Of a stretch of 64,000 nucleotides of DNA, positions 46,320-56,990 are shown in pieces. The position numbers and the translations under genes are program-made. This stretch comes from Dendronephthya gigantea (lineage: Eukaryota > Cnidaria > Anthozoa > Malacalcyonacea > Nephtheidae): positions 1 to 64,000 of the forward strand of contig NW_021163092.1 of NCBI RefSeq assembly GCF_004324835.1. The letters are read 5' to 3'. The notes below the pieces were generated by a model. It did not search any database. It had not been told where the DNA came from and worked only from the letters and a program-made list of their open reading frames with translations. Numbering within the stretch: position 1 is the first letter of the stretch; every line of letters begins with the position of its first letter.

Positions 46320-48384
46320 AAGATCCTATAAACATTGCTTTTGTCTTTTTTGTATGAAGCTGAAATTTGTTTTGGGAGAGCCATTTGACTATATTTTCTA
46401 GATCCTGATTAAGTTTTGTTATTAGTTTTGAGAAACTTGAAGAAGACGCATATATTTGCGTATCATTGGCATACATGCCAGGAGTTGTGTTTTTTAAACA
46501 TTCTGGCAAATCATTTATATACAATAAGAACATGAGGGGTCCCAAAATAGATCCCTGTGGGACTCCGCATATAATTTCTTTGGCTGAAGATGTATAGCCA
46601 TCAACCACGCAGACTTGACTGCGTTTCGACAAGTAAAATTGGAACCACTGCAACTCCAAATTTTGAACGCTAAATTGCTCGTGCAACTTCTTTAGTAAGA
46701 TTTTATGATCAATCGAGTCAAAGACTTTCTTAATATCAACTGAAATTAATCCGGTTATTTCTCCAATGTCTATATTTTCAATCCACTTATCACTCATTTG
46801 TAATAATAAGGACAATGTCGAATGTTTGGGTCCACGCGCATATATCCATATAAATTATTATTTATTGCTGTAACTAATTGCAAGACAAATAAATGTTAAA
46901 ATCGTTAATCTATGTCTGAAATGTTCTTCTTTCCGGCCGCTAGTTCATAGCAATATTTTCATTTTATCAACAAAAATTTCAAGTGGGCATGAAATATCTC
47001 ATTGAGCAGATGAGCATCTGCTCATGAGCAATTACAAGCATGTGCTCATTTGCTCATCGCACAAAAATTGGTACCGATATTCCACCTCATATTCCACGCA
47101 AGTACACTTTGACTCTTTGAGTAACTCGATAATATGAAAATTGATGTGTGGAAATGTTTCGTGTGTCAATGACGTGTTGACATACGATATGAGGACGATA
47201 AAATCAAGGTTAACGTATGAACTGAACTGTATCACAAAAGAAAGCATTAATAGAAAACGAATCTTTAGAATGAACATTAGTCTAATTCTTACTGCGTGAT
47301 AAATAAACGGGCATTTGTGTAATTTGAAGAAATTGTTGTCGAACAAATGCATGTGACCGGGCGTATCTACGCTAATATGCGTATTTACGCTTCATTGTTT
47401 ACCCCATTCCTCGCGCCCGGGCATTATTCTACTCGCGCGTGGAGACCACGCACATATTCGGGAAAATCCGACAGTTTTTGACGTCCCGCGTGGGGTCCAC
47501 GCGTTGCGTGTTTTCTTCGCTGGATGGCGGGAGGTAACGTACTTATATAGGCATGCGAAGATGGCATATTTTCTATGCTTTTGTATTACGTGAGGAAATG
47601 TGGAACTAAATTAGTTACACACTTCCGGCCATATAAAAGGAATACAAAATTCGCAGTCAAACTTGGCAGTTTTACTAAGTTTAATGAGTTCTTTCAGAAA
47701 ATGTCCTTTTTATCGCCCGGGTAATAAATTAGTCTAAAGCGCAAGTCGTCCATTATAGCCCATATTTTTCTTGGAAGGGGTGGGGAGAAGGGTGGTGACA
47801 ACGAAATGCTTTGAAACTAATCAAACTATATGTATAATGAATAGCATGGTCTCGAGTTCAATTTGGATATAACATAGACGAATGAGTTTTTAAAAGTCAC
47901 CAGAAACTCCGATTTGAAATTTTGAACCACCCAAGTAACAAATCTTTTGGACATTCTCTGATAAGGCCATATTAAACAGTGTAATTTTTATGCAACTTGC
48001 AATACAATTCATTGTTATGGATATATAATTGGCAATTGCGGAAGTTTTGCGTTTATTACACTCCTGTTTTTGCACTACAATGACTTTTCAGTAATGAACA
48101 TTTCGTAGAAGCAGAATTACGTTGCGAGTGCATCGAACCGTGTCACACTTTAATTAATAACTCTTATATAAAATATAACCACAAATAATGCATGTCATAA
48201 TCAGACAAAATGCCCTGGGTACGAGGTTGTGTCACAATGCAAATTATGCACGCTTAATTTTTGGAACGTAAGCAAAAGAAATTGGTACAACAGTGTGTTT
48301 ACACGGCATTTTTCTTTCTCATCTCGCGCGCCACAAAATCCTAAAAGCGCTCAATATAATACTTTTGGCACCCATACCCAGTTG

Positions 48385-48500
48385 CCGTTGTTATATAAGT
48401 CAGCCTTGTAGTACCATTCTCTGGCAGGAAACTTAAATGGCGGGTATTAACAAAGCAGAGATGCAACAATTAAATCAAATAGCCAAGGCTTAGTAGAGGA
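48385..48500 (+). promoter_or_regulatory. Conserved TATA-like block with short ORF, copy C
   Basis: TTATATAAGTCAGCC precedes ATG at 48438, encoding MAGINKAEMQQLNQIAKA and then TAG. It is the same block as in units A, B and D. A truncated LINE is inserted about 60 bp downstream. Confidence 0.4.
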
Positions 48501-48552
48501 AAAGAAAGAATTGGAGACAAAGTTTTAGGTCATCGAAATCATGTCATAAATG

Positions 48553-49093
48553 CATTGAAGAGTGTTTTGTTGTATAAGGTTCTCAATGGTCTTTCAGCTC
48601 CGGGCCTGACTGATAATTTTATAAAACTCCGAGATTTAGAAGGTTGCTATCATCTGCGAAATTACGACACTGATCTAAAAATACCAAAACCAAGAACCAA
48701 TTTTTTAAAACGCAGTTTCAATTACAGTGCGTCCAGTATGTGGACCTTTTTCGCTTCTGTATAGTCTTCCCACTGAAGCGAAAAAAGCTATTTCAGTTAG
48801 ACAATTTAAGCGCTCAATCTCAAATTCAACCTCATTTAATCTATGATATAAAATAAGTCATAGATCATTAATAAGTCATAGATCAATAATAAGTCATTAT
48901 TCCTCCACACATTTATCTTTAACCTTGTAAATATTGTACTATCTTGTAATCTTGTAAATATTGTACTATGTTAGTATGTATTATTGTACTATCTTTATAT
49001 TTTCCTTGTATTATTCACACGCCCCTCCTGGAAATCAACTATTATTAAAGTTGAGTGGGGCTAGCGTGTTTTAAATAAAGTGATGTATGTATG
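48553..49093 (+). mobile_element. CR1/L2-like LINE 3' end, recently inserted
   Basis: Coding sequence LLYKVLNGLSAPGLTDNFIK, then SFNYSASSMW, matches the C-terminal end of CR1/L2-like LINE proteins. It is followed by a 3'-UTR and TTTAAATAAAGTGATGTATG with a GTAT-type tail. The host sequence ATGCATTG/ATGCGTTG is repeated on both sides, and copies A, B and D lack the insertion. Heavily 5'-truncated. Confidence 0.7.
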
Positions 49094-49429
49094 CATGCGT
49101 TGTTTAAAAAACCAAATCTTTTTGTTTTAGTTTCGGTGTTTTTGCTTATTTTGACGTGTTGAATGACTTCATTACCCCAAGCTTCTATTGAATCCTTCGT
49201 TTTCACGTCCGACCATTCTTTTCCCTGCTGTTCTTCGCGTTCATTTTGCCGGGCTATTTTTTGGCTTTAAAGTATCTTTACAATGTTTAGATACACCCGG
49301 TATAAATAACTTTGAGAAAACGACTGTCATGATGTTAAGTGCTTCCGCGCGGAAGTCAAGTCCGTATGTAAACAAACGGTTTGTTTACTTTTTGAACATC
49401 ATATTTTTTATATCTAAAACTATTTTTAA

Positions 49430-50260
49430 ACAACGGTTGGGATAAAACGCGGAAACGGAATAAGGGACGGAATGGCGGAAACGGATTCCGGAAGAAGATT
49501 CCGCAAATGAGGATAAAACGCGGATTCCGGAAGCGGATTCCGCAAACGGGGATAAAACGCGGATTCCGCGAATGGGGATAAAATGCGGAATTGCGCAAAA
49601 AAGATTAAGGAGCAGATAAAAACCCCAATGGGCAAGTTGTAGTCGACGACTCCCCTAAAGTGGTTGCAAAAATTCAAACTTCAGGTCAACTGCATTCCTA
49701 GTTATTTCCTAACTATGAACTTAGAAATAGTCATACAGATCTGGCTCTCCCTAAGCCCAACAGGGAATTTTTAAAAAAGAGTTTTAAATATAGTGGAGCT
49801 AAGTTATGGAATAGTCTCCCTATCGACACCAAACTGGCTGAGTCGATTTATGCATTCAAAAACCAGCTGAAACTTAACTCCAACGTAATGAATATCTGAG
49901 AAATATATTGTAACATCTTCTAACCACAATATCCGGGGTCACACCAACTTGTAAATAGTCTTTATTTTCTTAGTAGCTTTTTGTAATTTTTAATCTTGTG
50001 GACGCCCCCCGTGGAAATCAACGTTTTGTTGTCGGGGCTAGTGTCTTTAAATAAAGTTTTACATACATACATACATACAACTTTGTCAACCACTTTAGGG
50101 GAGTCGTCGACTACAACTTGCCCATTTGCGTTTTTATCTGCTCCTTAACATTTGCGGAATCCGCGTTTTATCCCCATTTACGGATTCAGCTTCCGGAATC
50201 CGCTTCCGCCATTCCGTTCCGTATTCCGTTTTTGCGTTTTATCTCAACCCTGTTAAACGA
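49430..50260. mobile_element. Foldback element containing a LINE 3' end
   Basis: Inverted arms of about 240 bp (49434-49672 and 50090-50258) share TTGGGATAAAACGC ends and the central AGTCGTCGACTACAACTTGC. The arms carry GGATAAAACGCGGATTCCG-type minisatellite units. Between them, 49680-50082 is a LINE 3' end (KSFKYSGAKLWNSLP-like coding, then CTTTAAATAAAGTTTTACAT with an ACAT tail). Adjacent sequence to 50548 is also absent from the sister introns and unexplained. Confidence 0.65.
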
Positions 50261-50824
50261 CGTCTTTTTCTATATTATTTTATCCGCGGGATCGTCAGGG
50301 CCGTATGAGGGACGTCGACAGCCCAAGATATCACAAACACAACTTCCTTTTCAGTATTATTGTCGTGCCCCAGACCAAGTCATCAACCTTCTTCTTAAAA
50401 TAGTGCAGCCCGTGGTATTTTATACCCTACAACTATAGTGCGTTATTGTGAATTGTTCATTGTTCATAGTGCAAAGTGTTTTCATTTCCGTGTGTCCATC
50501 ACGTGCAAAACCCTTGGCGTGCATATAACAAACAATTTCCCTTATATTACATTATTTAGGTTTGTTACGTTACGAAAACATTGTAAATTTTTAAATTTTT
50601 AAATTAAAGTGCGCTCACATGTTGTGAGGAGAACCGATGCGCAGAACGGGCTTGAAATCCACTTTAAATCGACAGCCTGGTTTATTATCATCTACTATAC
50701 GAGGTAGCTTGACCCAACAATAACGCGCTAATTTTCTTAATAGAGAATTATACTGTTCGAAGTATAGCACTATATTATAGTCAATAGTGTAATTTTTAAC
50801 TTCATGTATTCATAATATACGCAG

Positions 50825-50906
50825 GTCCCGGACCAAGAATATTTCTGTTAGCGACATCAAAAGTCTTGTTATTAGTGATGTGGAGGATGGTAATAAAGAT
50901 AAGGAG
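50825..50906 (+). CDS. TRADD-N/TPR gene copy C, 82-bp linker exon
   Basis: Bounded by ATACGCAG and GAG|GTAGG. It completes R and reads SRTKNISVSDIKSLVISDVE and DGNKDKE in phase 0. It is identical in protein sequence to copy D. Confidence 0.72.
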
Positions 50907-51239
50907 GTAGGAAAACTTAAGGCGGTTAAATTTTGCCATTGTTTTTTTTACAACGGATGAATGTGTTGAAAAATCTTTTGTAGCTTTGGTCCAAAGGTAT
51001 ATTAACTCCATCTAGGAATTTAATGAGAAAATTCGTATGACACACTAAAATAGAAACGGAGCTAGTGAGCTTAATTTGGGGAACCGAGGAATTTTTATAT
51101 ATTAATGTTCAAATATGCGTAAAAACAATCGATATCAAAAGAAATAAGTAAGGCAAAAGACAAATTTATGAATATTTCCCCCCCCCCAAAAAAAAAATAG
51201 TTATACAAATAATTCTGCTAAGGACAATTACTTTCTTAG
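50907..51239 (+). other. Copy C intron between linker and TPR exons
   Basis: A 333-bp intron, GTAGGAAAAC to ACTTTCTTAG, aligned with the same intron in A, B and D. It contains a poly-C/poly-A patch at 51178-51197. Confidence 0.65.
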
Positions 51240-53473
51240 GCTAAATTAAAAACAGAAATGGTTAAACGTGATTCACAAATGGCATCTAAACAAAAAGCTC
51301 TTGAAATTTGTCTGAAGAAATATGGAGAAGATCATCCCAACACAGCTAACTGCTACAACAACATTGGATACGCACAAAATAAGATGAAAGATTTCAAGTC
51401 AGGATTAGTTTCGGATCAAAAAGCTCTTCACATCAGATTGAAACTATATGGAGAAGATCATCCCGACACAGCTAACAGTTACAACAACATTGGATACGAT
51501 CAAAATGGGATGAAAGATTTCAAGTCAGCATTAGTTTCACATCAAAAAGCTCTTGACATCAGATTGAAACTATATGGAGAAAATCATCCTGACACAGCCA
51601 TCAGTTACAGCAACATTGGATACGCACAAAATGAGATGAAAGATTTCCGGTCAGGTTTAGTTTCACATCAAAAAGCTCTTCACATCAGATTGAAACTATA
51701 TGGAGAAGTTCATCCCGACACAGCGAACAGTTACCACAACATTGGATATGCACAAAATCAAATGAAAGATTTCAAATCAGCATTTGTTTCACATCAAAAA
51801 ACTCTTCACATCAGATTGAAACTCTATGGAGAAGATTATCGCGACACAGCTATGAGTTATTACGAGATTGGATGCACACAAAATGAATTAAAAAATTTTA
51901 AGTCAGGATTAGTTTCGCATCAAAAAGCTCTTCACATCAGATTGAAACTATATGGAGAAGATCATCCCGACACAGCTAACAGTTACAACCAGTGGCGTCG
52001 CCAGGTTGCTCAGACTGGGGGGGACGAGGCACCAAAGCGCAAGACCTCTAGGGGGGTTCGGGGGCATTCACCCCCGAGAAAATTTTTATTTCTAGGGTCT
52101 CTAAAACGCTATTTCCCGCATTTTCAGCCAAGTTTTATGACAATCCGAAAGCCACAGATCGGAGATTTTTGTTATAAACAAACAGTTTTTACAAGGGGAA
52201 CTTTTTGTTGTTAGCTAATCAGCCTAATCTAAATGTGTCAACAAGAGCATCCAACTCAATTTTATCAGCAATGTCTCTTTCTATATGCTGACTATGTTAT
52301 TCTAATGCTATTCTTTACGTGATCAAAAGTAATGTTAATTCGAAAATTTCTTTATTTACTCTGCTGTTGGAAATTAGAATCATTGTACCCCCCCCCCCCT
52401 TTTCTCTTCAGATTTAGAAAAATCCCAAAAGTGGTCTTTAGAATAAGTGGGGGGGACGAGTCCCCCCCAGTTCCCCCCCTAGCGACGCCACTGGTTACAA
52501 CAACATTGGATGCACACAAAATGAGATGAAAGATTTCAAGTCAGCATTAGTTTCACATCAAAAAGCTCTTCACATCAGATTGAAACTATATGGAGAAGAT
52601 CATCCTGACACAGCTAACAGTTACAGGAACTTTGGATACACACAAAATAAGATGAAAGATTTTAAGTCAGGATTAGTTTCATATCAGAGAGCTTTCGAAA
52701 TCAGTTTAAAACTATTTGGAGAAGATCATCCCAAGACAGCAAGTAGTTACTCCAACATCGGCTTTACACAACATGGGATGAAAAATTACAAGTCAGCGTT
52801 AGAATCGAAACAAAAAGCTCTCGAAGTCAGATTAAAAATATCTGGAGAAAATCATCCAGACACCGTAGAGACGTATCGTGCGATTGGTGTCACACAACGT
52901 TCAATGAGGAACCTCCACGCAGCACTTGACCTGCATCAATATGTCGTACAGGCGCGACTGAAAGTGCATGGTGAATACCACGACGATACTGTTGTAAGTT
53001 ATCGCAGCCTTGGAATCACACAACGCGAAATAAAAGATTACAAGTCTGCTTTAGAATCGCATGAACATGCTCTGAGAATCAGTTTGAATTTACATGGAGA
53101 GAATCATCCTGACACTGCTGGTATTTACGGCGAGATGGGAGCCACACAATGTGACATGGGAGAATACAAATCTGCATTAGAGTCGCACCACAAATCTCTT
53201 CAAATTAGATTGAAATTGTTTGGAGAACATCATCTCGACACAGCTGATAGTTATACCCAAATTGGGATCGCACAACAGGAAATGAAGGATTACAAGTCAG
53301 CATTAGAATTTAAAGAGAAAGCTCTACAAATCCTAGTAAAACTCTTTGGAGAAGATCATCCTGAGATGGCTGAATATGATCTCGATATTTCTCGGGTAAA
53401 AGGTCTTTTGAATAATAAGGCCAGCCCTGGACAGATACAAAGGAGACCGCCAGTTTGGAGTGATTATTTGTAG
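51240..53473 (+). CDS. TRADD-N/TPR gene copy C, TPR exon (split by a MITE)
   Basis: The exon starts AKLKTEMVKRDSQMAS after TTCTTAG (ATG at 51258). It has about thirteen TPR units of 42 residues and a tail MAEYDLDISRVKGLLNNKAS, then PGQIQRRPPVWSDYL, before TAG at 53471-53473. N-terminal units are near-identical to each other; the last six are more diverged (for example VVQARLKVHGEYHDDTVVSY). A 504-bp hAT-type MITE at 51990-52493 interrupts unit six. Read through, translation would enter the MITE and stop at 52214. Apart from the insertion the frame is fully open, so this copy was probably functional until the insertion, or still is if the MITE is removed by splicing or absent in other alleles. 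Confidence 0.78.
51990..52493. mobile_element. hAT-type MITE in the copy C TPR exon
   Basis: The ends CAGTGGCGTCGC and GCGACGCCACTG are perfect inverted repeats. GTTACAAC at 51982-51989 and 52494-52501 is a perfect 8-bp target duplication, the hallmark of hAT elements. The interior has G-rich and C-rich subterminal patches and no transposase. The perfect duplication implies a recent insertion. Confidence 0.9.
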
Positions 53474-55085
53474 AGAAGAGCATCTGAACATTAAAAAAAA
53501 TTCAACTACATTTTTTGTTTCTTAAGCAATATTAGAATATATACAGAGTATCTTATCTAAAAATCAATCTAAATCCCAATTTTTATTCGCCAATGTTAGT
53601 TTATATACTCGCCCATATCTATTAGAATTCTGTTATGGTCCTCTCTAAGATTGTGTTATATGCAGCAGAAATGTCATGTACGAGCGCATGTGAGGTAAAT
53701 TATATATGTGCAGATGACACGCACATAAATGAGACAAGAAGAGAGATGTAATACGAGTAGATGTCAGATACTGGTTAAAGATATCGGTTGTTGATTTAGA
53801 ATGTTGATTCAGATTCTAATAATAGAAATAAGGTATTGGAGTAAAATGTTGATTATTGTGTCCAACTATACCATAACAACCTGTGGCCATGAGGCTGACA
53901 CATGCCAATAAACAAACTATTATTAGTAAATATATAGTGTTGAGTTGAAATACAGAGTAACTAAATTTGTAACATAAACTTTTTAGGTTGAAATACATAG
54001 GGTAGAACATATCATATTATCGCACAAGAGTAGTACTCCTTGTTTTTCGTTGTTAAGAATTATACTGTTTTCTCTCTTGATTAGTTTGAGTGCATGGGAT
54101 TCCAAAAACATTTCGAATCAGATTATTCATCAGTACCTAAATGAATTTAGTGGATTGTGTAAAATAACTCGCAGGTAGGCATGCAGCTGCTGATGGGGGT
54201 TTGGAGCGAAATGTCACAACACCTATGTTTAACACAACTATCTTAACTTCTATTTTTTTATCAATTACGATCTTTCCAAAAATAAGGCGTCAACTACGGT
54301 AAAAAATTACGATTGCATAAGCTCTTTTATAAATTTTAATATTGCTTGCACTTTCACAGATATACAAATTCAAAAATCACGTATGCCTCCAATATTTGCC
54401 TACGCCGTGTGGTTTGGGGTTTTCCCCCATGAGGGAGGATGGCAATATCGGCACAATTTAGAAAGGATTCTAGTTTGTCGTTTACATGTGGAGAAAAAAT
54501 TGAGATCGATGTGACGGATGTTGATATCATCCAGTCATAATTAACGTGGGTAAAAGCCCTCGTGTCAGTAGCATGTGCGGAACAGATTGTATTTGTCTGC
54601 CAGACAGACTCTATGAAATGCGTTCAGGAATGCGTTCAGAATTGCCAGTTCTCCACCACCATGCATCATAAAATTTCTTGTCTTAGATCGATCTATTTTT
54701 GATCAATTTCATTTCTGTAAAAACAACTAAACTGAAATTGGTTGTTTATCTGAGAGAACCAAATAAATTGGTTATGCTGTTTTTATAGTGTGCATTACTT
54801 TCCTACCTTCTTTCGTACCTCTCCCTATCTTTCGGACCTCTCGTTCCAATGTATGTAAATTTGAAACAGTTCTTACCGAGCAAACAACACTCGCAATAAA
54901 ATTAAAATGTACCTGCATTTCTATAGCTTCAACTGCCCGACTCATTTTCTGTATGATACGAAAATAAATTTTGATACTCTGACCGCGAAAGCCTTGCTGA
55001 TACAAGTTCAAAGATTATCCTTTTCCCTCACGCAGCGGCGCAACTGCAGATCATGAACATAATCGCCCCTGCTTAGAGAAAATAC
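53474..55085. other. Intergenic sequence after copy C
   Basis: It aligns at first with the sequence after copy B. A fragment at 54643-54669 (CCAGTTCTCCACCACCATGC) resembles the LPMO exon end at 36720-36748, so this unit seems to have lost the LPMO gene. No intact gene. Confidence 0.5.
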
Positions 55086-55605
55086 GTGGGAAAATACGAG
55101 ATGAAAGATTACAAATCAGCTTTAGAATCTCATGAAAAAGCGGCTGTTGAAATCAGATTGAAAGTGTATGGAAATGATGACCTTGCAACATCCGACAGTT
55201 ATTACAATATTGGATACGCACAACATGATATGAAAAATTTCATGTCAGCATTGAAGTCAGATTATCCTGAGACAGTTGACAGTTACTATAGTATTGGAGT
55301 CACACAACATGAGATAAGAGAGTACAAATCAGCATTATAGTCATATCAAAAAGCGCTTGAAATGAGATTAAAAATTTAGGGAAAAGATCATGCGGCAACA
55401 TCTGATAGTTATTACAATATTGGAGTCACACAGCACGAGATGAAAAGTTAGCATTACAAGTCAGAATTATACTCAAATCAAAAAGATCTTGAAATTAGAT
55501 TGACACTATATGGAGAAGATCACCCTGACACGGTTCAAATCTATTACACAATTAGTGCGATACAGCGTGAGTTCCAAAAAACATCAAATTCAAACGAGAA
55601 CAGTT
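55086..55605 (+). pseudogene. Decayed TPR array fragment
   Basis: TPR units of the same family with several stops and frame changes: YEMKDYKSALESHEKA, SDSYYNIGYAQHDMKNFMSA, then VDSYYSIGVTQHEIREYKSA and LYGEDHPDTVQIYYTISAIQ. There is no associated TRADD-N exon nearby. It is more diverged than units A-D, so it may be an older copy or the remains of a neighbouring gene. Confidence 0.7.
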
Positions 55606-56703
55606 ACTAAAATCAGTTTTGAGAAACTAAAATAACCGCAGGACGAAAAATATTGTCTGAGGGGTGTAGCGGGGTGCTAAACCCCCTAGTTTTGGCAACG
55701 TGGTGGGTTAAACGCGACGTCGGTCGGTAAAAAGTAAATTTTTTTTCAACCTGCTTAGTTGCTTGCAATAATTTGACAAATCGTCTTACTCGTCTGCTGA
55801 TATATCGTCAAACAGATTCTCAAGCTTTTGCATGTAGCTAATGTCCAATCAAGAATTATTTGCCAGTATAGTATTGACTTTACTAGTGATATCGAAACAT
55901 GCTACAGTTTAAGTAAGTGGATAATATTTATATACACTATATATATAGCTACTTAAGCAATTTATTTTAATCTATAATAACTAATGATAATAACTTTTAA
56001 TCTCTGATAACTAATTGAAACTTGCACCAATCGACCAACCAAGAGGCTATAATTATATGCTTTCTTTATAGACGCGCTTTACGGGTTGCACTCCCAAGTT
56101 AAGGTAGTCACGTTACGTCACTGGAGGAAGATCTCCAAAAAATTCACCATGAAAAAAGTTAGTCAAATGACCTCGTTATATACTGAGAAAACAGCGTCAA
56201 AGTCATATAAATTGACCATATATGAAACCAGTACTGGATTATTTCGAACAAGTTTAGGTGTTAGTCTTATTTAAAAAAGACCAAATAAAACTCCGCATAG
56301 AAGGAGCTCACCAAAGTTCAGGATCACATGACCTCCCTGAATCCTATCTCGCTCGCCATCTGCCCCCCCCCCTCCCGCTTAAGGAAAGAGAATGACTTAC
56401 AGTCACAGATAGTAGTCTCAGGCATTATACTAGAAGTAAACATTTTTTGTGGGCCAAAAATCTGTAATGGAAGTCTGCGTGTAAAAAGTCTGTCTCTTGC
56501 TGGTCAATTTGTGGATTGAAATTATAAAGAGACTGATTAGAAGTGCAAAGATTTATAATGCAACAGCCGAAAATGTAAAAATTTATATCTAATATATATA
56601 GCAATATATAATTATATCAACACTCGTAGAAAAAGATGGAAGAATTTCTCCGTTGAGTCCTTTCTCATTTCGACTTTTGCGGTTATAACAATATTTTTCG
56701 GAA
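55606..56703. other. Non-coding sequence, nothing recognised
   Basis: No gene or element identified. Confidence 0.4.
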
Positions 56704-56760
56704 ACATTGGAGCCACATAATGTGAGATGGGAAACTACAAATCTGCATGGAGTCGCACAA
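56704..56760 (+). pseudogene. Short TPR fragment next to (TA)n
   Basis: Reads IGAT, stop, CEMGNYKSA, matching the IGATQCEMGDYKPAL unit near the end of copies B and C. The fragment ends at a (TA)n tract. Confidence 0.6.
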
Positions 56761-56761
56761 A

Positions 56762-56986
<225 letters not shown>

Positions 56987-56990
<4 letters not shown>

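Larger units (their letters stand above)
43583..46830 (-). mobile_element. CR1/L2-like LINE, minus strand, split by later insertions
   Basis: The reverse transcriptase part at 46815-46316 reads GVPQGSILGPLMFLLYINDL and GMYANDTQIYA (an altered YADD box), with a DIKKVFDSIDHKILLKKL block before it. The coding sequence resumes at about 44030-43900 ([20 protein letters not shown], then LDEKMSC). The 3' end has AATAAAGTTTTATTG followed by a GATT-type tail at 43587-43606. A Penelope-like element, (TA)n tracts and a Tc1 element lie between the two parts. The 5' end is truncated near 46830. Confidence 0.7.
43523..47542. mobile_element. 4.0-kb TIR element with nested LINE, Penelope-like and Tc1 insertions
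   Basis: The ends GTAGGTTACC and GGTAACGTAC begin an inverted repeat of about 75 bp, including ACGCGTGGACCCTACGCGGG and its near complement at about 47487-47506. TTA at 43520-43522 and 47543-47545 is the likely target duplication. Copy D has the empty site (ACGGAAAATATAGGCATGCG near 61282). No transposase was recognised. The interior is filled by other elements listed separately. Confidence 0.65.
43321..50824 (+). other. Copy C intron before the linker exon
   Basis: A 7.5-kb intron from GTAAAT to ATATACGCAG. It is the A/D intron enlarged by at least three insertions: a nested 4-kb element (43523-47542), a CR1/L2-like LINE end (48553-49093) and a foldback element with another LINE end inside (49430-50260). 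The remaining segments align with the other introns. Confidence 0.65.
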
